The notes below the pieces were generated by a model that was given only the letters and a program-made list of their open reading frames with translations, was not told the origin of the DNA and searched no databases. A program made the translations under genes and the position numbers. A stretch of DNA of 64,000 nucleotides from Ureibacillus sinduriensis BLB-1 = JCM 15800 (GTDB lineage: Bacteria; Bacillota; Bacilli; Bacillales_A; Planococcaceae), in contig NZ_JPVO01000055.1 in the NCBI RefSeq assembly GCF_000772955.1, positions 620,001 to 684,000 on the forward strand. The letters are read 5' to 3'. Below are positions 25,368 through 34,394 of the stretch, one piece after another. Position 1 is the stretch's first letter. Each line of letters begins with the position of its first letter.

Positions 25368-26762
25368 GTGGAATTTACCCCTTTTTTGAACAGGGAGTTG
25401 CCAGAGCCATTATATAGTCAGTTGTATCAATGGATTAAGAAAGAAATAGAAGATGACAGGCTATTGCCAGGAATGAAAATGCCATCCATCCGCCAGCTGA
25501 CAACTCATTTAAAAGTAAGTCGAAATACAGTCGAATCAGCATATCAACAGTTGCAGGCAGAAGGATATCTCGAAAGTATCGCTAAAAGCGGGATATGGGT
25601 GGCCGAGATTGAGAAGCCTTCACTCCAACCTGAAGACAAGATACATGCCGTTAAGTCAGATTGTAAGCCATCTAGCAATGTTGTTGTAGATTTTGAATAT
25701 GGAAATGTGGACCTTGATAAATTTCCTGTAAAGCAATGGAAAAAATGTCTAACAGATGCTGTCGATCAAGAAAACAACTGGCTATTTGAGTACGGTGAAA
25801 AACAAGGTGAGTTTGAATTAAGGAGAGAGATTGCAAACTATTTACTGCAATCCAGGGGTGTTCGTTGTAAACCTGAACAGATTGTGATTACGTCTGGTAC
25901 ACAAAGTTCCATAGCGTTGATCTGCCGTCTTCTAGAACTAAGGGAAGAACACGTGGCCATGGAAGAACCAGGTTATAGTGGCGTGCGAACTGTTTTTGAA
26001 GATCAGGGATGCTATATAGAGCCAGTGCCTCTTGAAAAGGACGGCTTGTCGATGGAACATATTCAATCGAGCCGGGTAAAGGCGGTTTATGTAACACCTT
26101 CCCACCAATTTCCAATTGGGATGGTTCTGTCGATTTCGAAAAGAATACAATTATTGAAATGGGCTTATCAAACAGGGGGATACATTATTGAAGATGATTA
26201 TGACAGCGAATTTCGGTACCGGGGACAGCCGATTCCTTCATTAAAATCCCTGGATGAAGAAGAAAACGTAATCTATTTGGGGACATTTTCTAAATCATTT
26301 CTTCCGTCAGTCCGATTAAGCTATATCGTACTCCCGCCTTCGCTAATGATTCAATACTCCCAAAAGTCCAAGGATTACAACCAATCTGTCTCGCCCATTA
26401 TACAGAGGGCCATGTCCTTATTCATACAATCCGGTGAATTCGAAAGGCACATACGTAGAATGCGGAAGCTATATCAAAGAAAACATCAGGCTTTGCTAAA
26501 AAGTATCGAAGAACAGATGGGCACGAAAGTAGAAATTGTTGGGGAAAAGTCAGGTTTACATATCTTATTAAAAGTGAAAGGGGTAAAAGGGTCCGAGCTG
26601 ATCGAGAATGGCCTGGAGAAGGGGGTGAAAGTATATTCCCCATCAAGGTTTTGGATGAATCCAAACGCCAAACGCAATTCCTATATTATGTTAGGATTCG
26701 GGGGATTATCAATTGAAGACATTGAGAAAGGAGTCGGAATACTCGCTAGCTGCCTCCCATGA
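25368..26762 (+). CDS. MocR/GntR family regulator with aminotransferase domain
   Basis: This 464-aa protein fuses an N-terminal GntR winged HTH (LPEPLYSQLYQWIKKEI, then KMPSIRQLTTHLKVSRNTVESAY) to a class I aminotransferase-like domain. The PLP site shows EDDYDSEFRYRGQP and GTFSKSFLPSVRLSY, where the Lys would form the Schiff base. GTG 25368 is favoured because GGAGGG lies 6 nt upstream; the frame stays open to an ATG at 25314. It is divergent from the PPOX gene, which it probably regulates in response to a vitamin B6 vitamer or amino compound. Confidence 0.85.
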   Translation: MEFTPFLNRELPEPLYSQLYQWIKKEIEDDRLLPGMKMPSIRQLTTHLKVSRNTVESAYQQLQAEGYLESIAKSGIWVAEIEKPSLQPEDKIHAVKSDCKPSSNVVVDFEYGNVDLDKFPVKQWKKCLTDAVDQENNWLFEYGEKQGEFELRREIANYLLQSRGVRCKPEQIVITSGTQSSIALICRLLELREEHVAMEEPGYSGVRTVFEDQGCYIEPVPLEKDGLSMEHIQSSRVKAVYVTPSHQFPIGMVLSISKRIQLLKWAYQTGGYIIEDDYDSEFRYRGQPIPSLKSLDEEENVIYLGTFSKSFLPSVRLSYIVLPPSLMIQYSQKSKDYNQSVSPIIQRAMSLFIQSGEFERHIRRMRKLYQRKHQALLKSIEEQMGTKVEIVGEKSGLHILLKVKGVKGSELIENGLEKGVKVYSPSRFWMNPNAKRNSYIMLGFGGLSIEDIEKGVGILASCLP

Positions 26763-26959
26763 ATACAATGAATACTATAAATTTCTCAACACAGAACACA
26801 CGAATAATTGATCTCCTGCATGTTTTTTTTTGACTATAGGCAACTACTTATGCAATATGGTTGAAAAAAACTGTTCTGGAGGATAATGTATATTATATGG
26901 TAAAATAAACCATGTTTCGAGCAAAGTAGGATGGTTGGATTTGATGGGAGGTTGAATAG

Positions 26960-27181
26960 ATGAGTGATAAGAAGAAGGGGAAATTTCAACTCGCGATAAT
27001 AGTGATCCTGCTATTGTTGATGGTAGCGGCGTTTGTTACATTTTTCTTAGGTCATTATACTGCGGCATTTATTTTACTGGGAATTTTGATCGCGATTATG
27101 GGCTTTGTTGGTAATTCAGCAGCAACGGATAATGCAGTTTACATTCATAAGCGAATTCACAAAAATAATGAAAGATGGTAA
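26960..27181 (+). CDS. Small two-helix membrane protein
   Basis: This 73-aa protein has a basic N-terminus (MSDKKKGKF) and two hydrophobic helices (LAIIVILLLLMVAAFVTFFLG and AAFILLGILIAIMGFVG), then a polar tail (VYIHKRIHKNNERW). GGGAGG precedes the ATG. I do not recognise the family. It is monocistronic between the MocR gene and the convergent protease gene. Confidence 0.6.
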   Translation: MSDKKKGKFQLAIIVILLLLMVAAFVTFFLGHYTAAFILLGILIAIMGFVGNSAATDNAVYIHKRIHKNNERW

Positions 27182-27332
27182 TCTTGATAGGTTCTCGTAA
27201 GCATGAAGAATTATTAAGGAACCGTAATATGCTTTTGCTAACGTTGCTTTTGTGTTAAAAAGTTTAACAGCTATTATTTCCACCCAATTTGTGTTTTTCC
27301 AGTACAAGCAACGGGTCTGAATCCACAAAATC

Positions 27333-27368
27333 GGACACTTTCCTTCCTTGAAAAGGAGAGTGTCCTTT
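27333..27368. terminator. Hairpin terminator
   Basis: 13-bp arms GGACACTTTCCTT / AAGGAGAGTGTCC (one mismatch) are followed by TTTATT. Confidence 0.65.
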
Positions 27369-27494
27369 ATTGCGATTATGGCCATGTTGTGGTGAAAGTA
27401 GCAGAACATATATGCAATTGTAAAACAATAATACAACAATAAATATAAAAAATTAAACCGAGCTGTGAGTTTTTCGCACACCCCATTTGATGAT

Positions 27495-28289
27495 CTAAAT
27501 AGCGTTATCAGATGAATCTCCCAGCTTGGCTACATAATCTATTAGGAAATGTAAAACAATCAAAGGTAGAATCGAACCCAACCCCAAATACACAGCAGCA
27601 AAAAGGAACCCCACCACCGTTGTTCTCACAACTCCTGCAAGTCCTTGATAGGTATGGGCAAGTCCAAACAAAAAGGAAGAAAATATGAGAACTAACCAAA
27701 TTGACAACTCAGGAAACAGGTAAGAGAATGCAAATATTAAGAAACCTCTATAAATAATTTCTTCTGTAATGCCTGCTGTCAAAGATACGTAGTTCCATAT
27801 ATGCTTCTCCTTACTGGAAACAGGCATAATCTCTGAAAAACTGGCAGTATTGGATTGATTTTCTTTTGCTTGTATAAACTTCGTTCTAATTTTGTGGCTG
27901 AAATGGTAGCCTACACAGTAATACAAAACAATTAATAAGTATAGAAACGCTATCATCAAGAGGGAAAATGTCATCACTGTTCCTAAAGGCTCTGTATTGA
28001 TAGTTGGAAAAGTGATCCCGATATCTTTTAAATTTAATTCTGTGAAACTCGCCAATAATAATATGAAAATGGTAGGAATCCAAAGACCGATAATCAGTTT
28101 CATATAGTATTTTGACCTTACATTTGCATGATCTTTCACAATACTCCTAAACTTTTGATATTCAAAATACCCGATAATCGGTTCATAGAATATAGTGAAT
28201 AAAATGATTAACCATAGACCGAATACGATAAAATTCACCCCTTTGTTACAGTAATAGACCTTCCATATATAGTATATTGTGTGAAGCAC
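27495..28289 (-). CDS. CPBP family intramembrane metalloprotease
   Basis: This 264-aa polytopic protein has about seven hydrophobic segments. The protease signature is complete: AGITEEIIYRGFLIF (motif 1, EExxxRG, near residue 170), FLFGLAHTYQG (motif 2, FxxxH), and VLHFLIDY (motif 3, HxxxD). The family includes type II CAAX proteases and bacteriocin-immunity proteins. The start is uncertain: GTG 28289 has a poor RBS and GTG 28238 is an alternative. It is monocistronic, and its substrate is unknown. Confidence 0.82.
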   Translation of the reverse strand: MLHTIYYIWKVYYCNKGVNFIVFGLWLIILFTIFYEPIIGYFEYQKFRSIVKDHANVRSKYYMKLIIGLWIPTIFILLLASFTELNLKDIGITFPTINTEPLGTVMTFSLLMIAFLYLLIVLYYCVGYHFSHKIRTKFIQAKENQSNTASFSEIMPVSSKEKHIWNYVSLTAGITEEIIYRGFLIFAFSYLFPELSIWLVLIFSSFLFGLAHTYQGLAGVVRTTVVGFLFAAVYLGLGSILPLIVLHFLIDYVAKLGDSSDNAI

Positions 28290-28460
28290 CTTAAAAGAAG
28301 ATAATTTATAAAAAAAGAAAATACATCCCCAATAGCTTAGCTTCTAATCTCCAAGACTCCAATTATCAAGCATGAAATATTTAATTTTGTCTATTAATAG
28401 ATTTCCCTTAATAAATGGCTCTATTTTATATTATTATTAAATGAGAAGGGGGATAAGCTA

Positions 28461-30533
28461 ATGAAAGCATTGCTAATCGCAGAAAAGCCGTCTCTCATGC
28501 GCGATATTCAAAAAGTCTATAAAAAGATGCAACTACCATATGAAATTGATTTCACCTCATTTGTCGGCCATGTTGTGGAACTAAAAGAACCACATGAATA
28601 CAAGCCAGAATGGAAAAAGTGGGACTTGAATCTATTGCCGATGATTCCTGAACGTTATGAATTCCGGGTAAAAAAAACTGCCTATAAAGTTTATAAGGAA
28701 ATCGAACAACTATTAAAGACGAGTCGCTATGACTTTATTATAAATGCCTGTGATGCTGGTATGGAAGGAGAGAATATTTTTTATTCTTTCTATAAACGTG
28801 CAGGGTGCAAGCTGCCTGTGAAACGTTTTTGGACTTCTCAAACAACAGACAGTGCCATTTCCAAAGCGCTATTAAATTTGATAGATGAACAAGACCTACT
28901 GATACGCAACTTGCGTAATGCAGCGATGTACCGGACGATTTTCGATTGGCTGATCGGTCTTAATTTAACAAGGGCAGCTACAGTCAAGGGCGGCCGTATC
29001 ATTAAAGTTGGAAGAGTGATGACACCGACGCTCGCGATTGTTGTCAGAAGGGAAATAGAGATCCGGCATTTTAAACCAGAGCCATACTTTCAAGTCGAGT
29101 TGGACCTAGGTCAATTTAAAGCTCTATGGTTTAATGAGCAAAACAATGAAAATAAATTAAGAACTTTGGAAGAAGCCCGAAGCATCCTTTCGAACATTGG
29201 ACGGACAGCCGTTGTGGAGGATATTAAAACGGAACGGAAAACGATGAGTGCACCGCCATTACATTCACTTCTTGAATTGCAGAAGGAGGCGAATAAGTTT
29301 TATGGCTTCACTTCCTCGGAAACTTTAAAAATAGCTCAAAGTTTATATGAGAAAAAGCTCATAACTTATCCTAGAACAGAGTCCAAGCATTTGCCGACAG
29401 GCTTTGCCCAAAACATCAAAGTTCAACTGCAAACGCTGGCATCATTGGAAGAATATGGTTCGATTGTACAAGAGGTCCTCAACCGTCCCGAAAGAATACA
29501 AAGAACAATTCATTCAAAAAAATATGTGGATGACAAGAAATTAACCGATCACCATGCCATCACGGTGACAGAAGTGCCGATTGGAAGGAAAAAGTTAACA
29601 CCTCAGGAATCCAAAATCTATCATCTTATTGCACGTAGGCTGTTGGCTATTTTTATGCCTGCTTATGTAATTGATAAAACTGCTGTTGTATTAAAAACAA
29701 ATGAAGAGTTCTTTAAAGCAAGCGGCAATATGGTTATTGAAAAAGGGTACACCGTTCTTTATGATGCATTCAAAAAAAAGCAGGAACTACCATTGCCGCA
29801 GCTCCAGTTCAATATGGAAATACCTATCAAGGATGCAAAAGTTTTATCTAAGGTAACAGAGCCACCTGCGCGCTATACAGATAGCACGTTACTGGATGCG
29901 ATGTTCCATGCCGGCCGTTTTGTGGAAGATCAAGAGCTTCAGAAAATCTTGAAAGATGCCGAAGGAATTGGCACGTCTGCTACACGTGCCGAAATAATAG
30001 AAAAGCTAATTTCCATCGGCATGATTACCCGCGAAGGAAAATCGTTTAAGGCAACACAGTTTGGAATCGATGTCATCCAAAGTATCGGTGAACACGACAT
30101 CGTTTCGCCCGAATTAACGGCCATCTGGAGTAAAAAGCTGAAGGATATTGTCGATGGACATCTAAGTTCAAGCCAATTTTACAAAGAAATGTTGGCATAT
30201 GTAAAACAAACGACAGACGGTTTTGTTTCCTTGAATATGAATGTAGCTGAAAAGCAAATTGTCGTTATAGGTAAGTGTCTGAAATGCGGGCAAGCGGTTG
30301 TGGAAGGATTTAAAGGCTACTCTTGTTCCAATAAATCTTGTAAGTTTTTTATCAGCAAATCTATTATGAGAGGGAAAATCACCCCAACAGATGCAAAAAA
30401 ATTATTGAATGGTAAAGAAACACGTGAAATCCGGTTTACATGGAAAAGCGGGAAAAAGGGGAAAGCAAAATTAAAACTGGTCAATGAGAAACTAGAATTT
30501 GTTTTCACTACTTCCACGAAAGAAAAGAGTTGA
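28461..30533 (+). CDS. topB: DNA topoisomerase III (type IA)
   Basis: This 690-aa enzyme has an N-terminal Toprim domain (KALLIAEKPSLMRDIQKVY; NACDAGMEGENIFY, metal-binding acidic triad with the DxDxE variant DAGME). The central domains contain the catalytic tyrosine in LITYPRTESKHLP near residue 310, and VGRVMTPTLAIVVRREIEI. A single zinc-ribbon-like C-terminal motif (CLKCGQ...CSNKSCKFF) follows. It relaxes and decatenates single-strand-containing DNA. GGGGG precedes the ATG. It is monocistronic. The acidic triad reads D-A-G rather than the usual D-x-D, which is worth checking against other TopB enzymes. Confidence 0.9.
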   Translation: MKALLIAEKPSLMRDIQKVYKKMQLPYEIDFTSFVGHVVELKEPHEYKPEWKKWDLNLLPMIPERYEFRVKKTAYKVYKEIEQLLKTSRYDFIINACDAGMEGENIFYSFYKRAGCKLPVKRFWTSQTTDSAISKALLNLIDEQDLLIRNLRNAAMYRTIFDWLIGLNLTRAATVKGGRIIKVGRVMTPTLAIVVRREIEIRHFKPEPYFQVELDLGQFKALWFNEQNNENKLRTLEEARSILSNIGRTAVVEDIKTERKTMSAPPLHSLLELQKEANKFYGFTSSETLKIAQSLYEKKLITYPRTESKHLPTGFAQNIKVQLQTLASLEEYGSIVQEVLNRPERIQRTIHSKKYVDDKKLTDHHAITVTEVPIGRKKLTPQESKIYHLIARRLLAIFMPAYVIDKTAVVLKTNEEFFKASGNMVIEKGYTVLYDAFKKKQELPLPQLQFNMEIPIKDAKVLSKVTEPPARYTDSTLLDAMFHAGRFVEDQELQKILKDAEGIGTSATRAEIIEKLISIGMITREGKSFKATQFGIDVIQSIGEHDIVSPELTAIWSKKLKDIVDGHLSSSQFYKEMLAYVKQTTDGFVSLNMNVAEKQIVVIGKCLKCGQAVVEGFKGYSCSNKSCKFFISKSIMRGKITPTDAKKLLNGKETREIRFTWKSGKKGKAKLKLVNEKLEFVFTTSTKEKS

Positions 30534-30571
30534 ATCATATGTTTATGCCTCCCTTGGTCTAAAAGGATTTG

Positions 30572-30580
30572 CATATATTA
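30572..30580 (+). promoter_or_regulatory. Possible sigma-K -10 box for the His/Cys-rich gene
   Basis: CATATATTA fits the sigma-K -10 consensus CATANNNTA and lies 36 nt before the start codon. No AC-type -35 element sits at the expected distance, so the call is weak. Confidence 0.35.
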
Positions 30581-30615
30581 GATGCAGATTCTAAATTAGA
30601 AGGGAGGTATTTTTG

Positions 30616-31341
30616 ATGAATAGGAAATCGACGCTCAGAAGAAACCGTGCTAAACGCAATCAACAAAGAATTAATGATCACGACTTTTTTGATAGAGACG
30701 ATTTTAACTATATGAGCCATGGACATGGACACCATCATAACTGCGGATGCGGTCATCATCATGATCGTCATCACGACTGTGGATGTAGTCACCATCATGG
30801 CCGTCATCACGATTGTGGATGTGGACACCATCATGATCACCACCATGACTGTGGATGCGGTCATCATGAAGATTGCCACCATGACTGTGAGTGTGGTCAT
30901 CGAACAAAACACGACAACCATGACTGTGAATGTGATCACCATGATAACCATGACTGTGACTGCGATCACCGTGGGCATCACGATGACTGCCATTGCCGTC
31001 GCCATGGTAGAAAAAATCATTATGTTTTGTTCGGGTGTGATAGTTGCAATAGGCATCACGACTATTCTCATTCCCACAAAGGGTGTGATTGCAGATGTCA
31101 CTTATGCCTTAACTTGGCACGCTTAAACGATAATTTGAATTTTAAATTGATGAAAAACCAGCATCGTCCATTGGAAATGGTAACTGATGGCAATAGGCGT
31201 TTTAGAGGTAGAACGAAGCATGTTGGCATCGACTATGTAGATCTTAAGGGGAACAACGGAAGAGTCACAACAATATTAAAGGATAAAATCGAGTATATTG
31301 ATTGGAAGAAACAAAGAAATAACGAAGATAAAAGTTGGTAA
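30616..31341 (+). CDS. His/Cys-rich repeat protein, probable metal-binding spore surface protein
   Basis: This 241-aa protein has a basic N-terminus (about residues 1-28), then a region (about 35-135) of ten or so repeats based on HHHDCGCGHHHD, shading into DCECDHHDNHDCDCD. A distinct C-terminal domain (about 185-235) has KHVGIDYVDLKGNNGRVTTI and KIEYIDW, resembling the small beta-barrel of Bacillus coat proteins. His and Cys exceed half of the repeat region, which implies high-capacity binding of Cu, Zn or Mn. GGGAGG precedes the ATG. It heads the CopCD/Mnx-like cluster. The function is inferred; I know of no exact named homologue. Confidence 0.75.
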   Translation: MNRKSTLRRNRAKRNQQRINDHDFFDRDDFNYMSHGHGHHHNCGCGHHHDRHHDCGCSHHHGRHHDCGCGHHHDHHHDCGCGHHEDCHHDCECGHRTKHDNHDCECDHHDNHDCDCDHRGHHDDCHCRRHGRKNHYVLFGCDSCNRHHDYSHSHKGCDCRCHLCLNLARLNDNLNFKLMKNQHRPLEMVTDGNRRFRGRTKHVGIDYVDLKGNNGRVTTILKDKIEYIDWKKQRNNEDKSW

Positions 31342-31429
31342 CCCCGAAGAGGAACTTTAATTCGTAAAAAATCGATTCCAAAAATGAAGGCAATGAATAA
31401 CATAGATGGTAGAAAAGGAGATAAGGAAG

Positions 31430-32737
31430 ATGTTTCTGAAAATTCCCCGATTTATCATCTATTGTTTATTCATTGCTTTTCTTTTTATTTCGATGAGCAA
31501 GCCGGTGGATGCGCATGTCTTTGTTGAACAAGAATCACCATCGTCCAACAGTGTATCGGAAGAGTCGCCGAGTGAAGTTTCAATTCAGTTCAGCGGGGAG
31601 GTAGATAAAAGCTTCTCATTGAAAGTATTCGACCAAAATAACCAAGAAATCAACACAAGTTCATCTTCCATTAGTGAGGATCGGAAAACAATATCCATTC
31701 AAATTCCCACACTGCCGAATGGACATTACAAGGTAAAGTACTATGTCATTTCATCGAATGATGGACATACGATTGAAGGTTCATACTTATTTCAGGTGAA
31801 CTGGAAAAAAGGGCCACTAGTTAATGAGGATTATATGAAAGAGGAAACCACTGGTGGAACCATTAACAAAGAAGGGTTAGGACTAGAACAAAACACGTTA
31901 ATTACCGAAGAAGAAGAAGGACTAGTCAGTCTTACTGAAGTTTTTAATTATAGTGCAAAAGCGATCTATTATTTCGGAATGCTATTGCTCCTAGGCTGGT
32001 TAATCATTTGGCAAATCGTAAAATCCTATTCATATGAACTTAGGAAGAAGTTTTTATTCTATGGGATGATTTTCCAATTCCTTCATTTGATCGGTCTTGT
32101 AGCTTTTTTATTAGTCCAAATGAATATTTTCACCGCTCACGGCATCAGTTTCGAGTTCGATTTTCCCTTAGATACAAATTTTGGGAAGTTATGGATTGTT
32201 TCTCTCGTCTTATCATTGATCGGTTTTTTAACATTGTTTAAAAATCAATGGTTTGATTATCTGTGGATTGTACTGATAGGCGTAGCGAAAAGTGTTAGTG
32301 GACACACACAAGAGTTTGAACCTTCTTCACTTTTAGTAGGATTGAATAGTGTCCACATTTTTGCAGCGGCTTTTTGGGTGGCGGGCTTAGTGTTTATTCT
32401 GTTATTTTGGCGAAAACAGCAGCTCTATGTAAAATCCTTTTTACCGACTTTTTCAAAGGGTGCCTTGATGAGCATTCTTTTATTAAGCATATCCGGAAGC
32501 ATGATTGCTTACTTCTATTTACCGGATCGGGAGTCGCTGTTAACCGATTGGGGAATCGTTTTATTATCGAAAATCGCCATCGTATTAGGGGTCCTTCTTA
32601 TGGGGGGAATCATTCGCAAGAGAATGAAAAGAGGGAAAATAGCGGATTTAAGATCACCGATTGTGCTCGATTTTATTTTTATGATTATGCTGATTATCAT
32701 CGTTGCGATTTTGACTTCTTTAAACCCGCTACCTTGA
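31430..32737 (+). CDS. CopC-CopD fusion copper transport protein (YcnJ-like)
   Basis: This 435-aa protein starts with a signal peptide (FIIYCLFIAFLFISM...PVDA) cleaved before HVFVEQESPSSNS, so a histidine becomes the mature N-terminus, as in CopC copper sites. The CopC domain (about 28-122) ends in SSNDGHTIEGSYLFQV. A linker is followed by a CopD domain of eight membrane helices (about 160-430), with SGHTQEFEP and LNSVHIFAAAFWVAG. Family members such as B. subtilis YcnJ import copper. ATG 31430 is chosen for its AAAGGAGA site. Its place beside a multicopper oxidase suggests copper supply. Confidence 0.85.
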   Translation: MFLKIPRFIIYCLFIAFLFISMSKPVDAHVFVEQESPSSNSVSEESPSEVSIQFSGEVDKSFSLKVFDQNNQEINTSSSSISEDRKTISIQIPTLPNGHYKVKYYVISSNDGHTIEGSYLFQVNWKKGPLVNEDYMKEETTGGTINKEGLGLEQNTLITEEEEGLVSLTEVFNYSAKAIYYFGMLLLLGWLIIWQIVKSYSYELRKKFLFYGMIFQFLHLIGLVAFLLVQMNIFTAHGISFEFDFPLDTNFGKLWIVSLVLSLIGFLTLFKNQWFDYLWIVLIGVAKSVSGHTQEFEPSSLLVGLNSVHIFAAAFWVAGLVFILLFWRKQQLYVKSFLPTFSKGALMSILLLSISGSMIAYFYLPDRESLLTDWGIVLLSKIAIVLGVLLMGGIIRKRMKRGKIADLRSPIVLDFIFMIMLIIIVAILTSLNPLP

Positions 32738-32738
32738 A

Positions 32739-33146
32739 CTAAGATCTAATGGAAAAACAGAGTAATCCAAACATCGCATACACAAGCAACGAACAAAATG
32801 TAACAAGGGTCAAATCCGCTACAACCCCGATCATAGGTCCCATAATACCTGCCATGAGGCCACTTGTTACTCCTGAAAGCAGCGTTTGGTAATCGACGAG
32901 CGCTCCAAAAATGGCACCAATGATGATTGCCAGCAAGGTTGCGATGATCGTGATCAGTGAATAATGTGATGGGAATGCATACCCAAGAAGTGTTCCAACG
33001 GCAATTCCCATCACCCCACTGCTCGTCATGGCTAGGTTCATTCCTAAATGATAGCTGATTAAATACTGCAATTTCTTTAAGTATAAATAAGTGAAGCTAC
33101 ATACAAACAAATAACTGACCAAAACAAAAAGCACTAACAAACTCAT
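32739..33146 (-). CDS. Membrane protein of unknown function
   Basis: This 135-aa protein has four to five hydrophobic, glycine-rich helices (SSGVMGIAVGTLLGYAF; LLAIIIGAIFGALVDY; GLMAGIMGPMIGVVADL). The repeated GxxxG-type packing is reminiscent of small metal or ion transport proteins, but no metal-binding motif is visible. GGAGGAG precedes the ATG. It is convergent with the CopCD gene (stops 1 nt apart) and divergent from the next gene, so it sits within the metal cluster on the other strand. I do not recognise the family. Confidence 0.65.
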   Translation of the reverse strand: MSLLVLFVLVSYLFVCSFTYLYLKKLQYLISYHLGMNLAMTSSGVMGIAVGTLLGYAFPSHYSLITIIATLLAIIIGAIFGALVDYQTLLSGVTSGLMAGIMGPMIGVVADLTLVTFCSLLVYAMFGLLCFSIRS

Positions 33147-33229
33147 GATCTATCTCCTCCTCGAAGTTAGTATATGAAAAAGACAAGAGAGCTGGTTACT
33201 TGTAAAACAGCGAAGGGAGGATTGCTTGT

Positions 33230-33904
33230 ATGTACGAAAATGATTACCCGGAATTAAAAAAAGAGGATAGATATACTTCACCGGCAAGTCCCAAGCCGTT
33301 ACATGAATTGAAAATGCTGCAGGAGTATATTCATAGTGTAAATTTGCAAAATTTAGGTACCATATTGCCTCATTACAAACAACAAATGATTTTACTGAAA
33401 TTTTTTAAATCGAAAAAAAATCAATTGGTTGAAATCTACTCCAGAAATGGGGATGAGGTCATTCATACCATCGGGAAAGTATCGGTTGTTGGGAGGGATT
33501 TCGTCATGGTGCGGACACTGTTAACGAGAATCTGGATTCCGTACAGGGCGATCCATTCCGCAAAATCGCCTTTTGGTCTGCCTGATATGCCTGGTTCGCA
33601 TCAAAATGTATTGATAGATGAGGAATTAAGACGGAAGTTATTAACGAATTTTGCTGTAACCGTCGCGGAGAAACAAACGCTTAGACAGCAATTTTTCGAG
33701 GAATTACTGCAGACCAACTTGAAAAGCTGGATTGGCACCAAGTTGACCATCCACACTAGTACTATCTTTAACGGAAAACTACGCGGAGTAGGGAAGGGCA
33801 AGCTGAAATTTAAAGAAAAAGAGGTTGCTGTCAGCAAGATTAATTATATGAAGCAAGGAAGAATTCTTTCTTTCTTTGAAAAGATATTCAGAAAACGGAA
33901 ATAG
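33230..33904 (+). CDS. Mnx-cluster protein A with two Sm-like barrel candidates
   Basis: This 224-aa protein has no membrane segment. Two beta-rich segments look like Sm-like or coat-protein barrels: LVEIYSRNGDEVIHTIGKV...GRDFVMV (about 65-115) and GTKLTIHTSTIFNGKLRGVGKGKL...VAVSKINYMK (about 165-210). They flank a helical part with EELRRKLLTNFAVTVAEK (about 125-150). The same helix pattern (LRRKLAFNFGEFVAK) occurs in the protein after the multicopper oxidase (38484-39263), so the two are paralogues. GGGAGGA precedes the ATG. It may correspond to one of the poorly characterised early mnx genes; that is inference. Confidence 0.65.
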   Translation: MYENDYPELKKEDRYTSPASPKPLHELKMLQEYIHSVNLQNLGTILPHYKQQMILLKFFKSKKNQLVEIYSRNGDEVIHTIGKVSVVGRDFVMVRTLLTRIWIPYRAIHSAKSPFGLPDMPGSHQNVLIDEELRRKLLTNFAVTVAEKQTLRQQFFEELLQTNLKSWIGTKLTIHTSTIFNGKLRGVGKGKLKFKEKEVAVSKINYMKQGRILSFFEKIFRKRK

Positions 33905-34013
33905 ACAGTGCCAAACGAAAGTTAGCAAACACGTCCCAAGGGTCGATCATTCAACTTTTGGGACATTTACTTTTGGAATGCCATTGAATCTGATGATGAT
34001 TGTGCTTTTGCTT

Positions 34014-34041
34014 AAACGGCTAGCTTTTTTTTCCATACAAT
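34014..34041 (+). promoter_or_regulatory. Sigma-K-like promoter of the mnxEFG-like genes
   Basis: AAAC at 34014-34017 and CATACAAT at 34034-34041 are separated by 16 nt, matching the mother-cell sigma-K pattern (AC, 16-17 nt, CATANNNT). The first gene starts 31 nt downstream. The published Bacillus SG-1 mnx operon is also preceded by a sigma-K-type promoter. Confidence 0.6.
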
Positions 34042-34071
34042 GGGTTTATAGAAATAGGAGGAGGAAGTTTG

Positions 34072-34362
34072 ATGAAAGAATGCAAAGATGTATTTGGTGA
34101 TCAGTTGTTTCAGGAAGTGCTCGGAAAGTCCATTTTGCTCGTAACGGAAAGTAAACAGTTGAATATTTTGGGTCAAACATTTCGGCCGATTTTTACAGGG
34201 GTCGTAACCACGGTGGATAATGGCTTCATTACTTTAGATCCAGTCATCATTAAGATGCATAATGCACCGTTCTACCGATTTCCTACACCACTAAGCTTTC
34301 CTATCGAGCATATCGCACTGTTTACGGAATTTGATATGGATAGAAGGATTCCATTAATCTAG
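34072..34362 (+). CDS. mnxE: MnxE-like small subunit of multicopper Mn oxidase
   Basis: This 96-aa soluble protein is predicted to be beta-rich, with IFTGVVTTVDNGFITLDPVIIKM and YRFPTPLSFPIEHIALF, compatible with a small Sm-like barrel. It is the first of two ~100-aa genes immediately upstream of a giant multicopper oxidase, the arrangement of mnxE-mnxF-mnxG. In Bacillus PL-12 these products form the MnxEFG complex that oxidises Mn(II). ATG 34072 follows GGAGGAGG. Assignment rests on context, size and fold pattern, not on alignment. Confidence 0.6.
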   Translation: MKECKDVFGDQLFQEVLGKSILLVTESKQLNILGQTFRPIFTGVVTTVDNGFITLDPVIIKMHNAPFYRFPTPLSFPIEHIALFTEFDMDRRIPLI

Positions 34363-34394
34363 TAGATAAAGAGTATAAGAGAGGGTGTATAAGA

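Noticed and set aside
30559-31101. Long Met/Val/Thr-rich frame antisense to the His/Cys-rich gene
   Set aside because: It is the antisense of His/Asp/Cys codons; the + strand gene has a proper RBS and a non-repetitive C-terminal domain.
33876-34100. Frame of 74 codons between the two Mnx-cluster genes
   Set aside because: It overlaps the end of one gene and the start of the next, lacks an RBS, and covers the sigma-K-like promoter.
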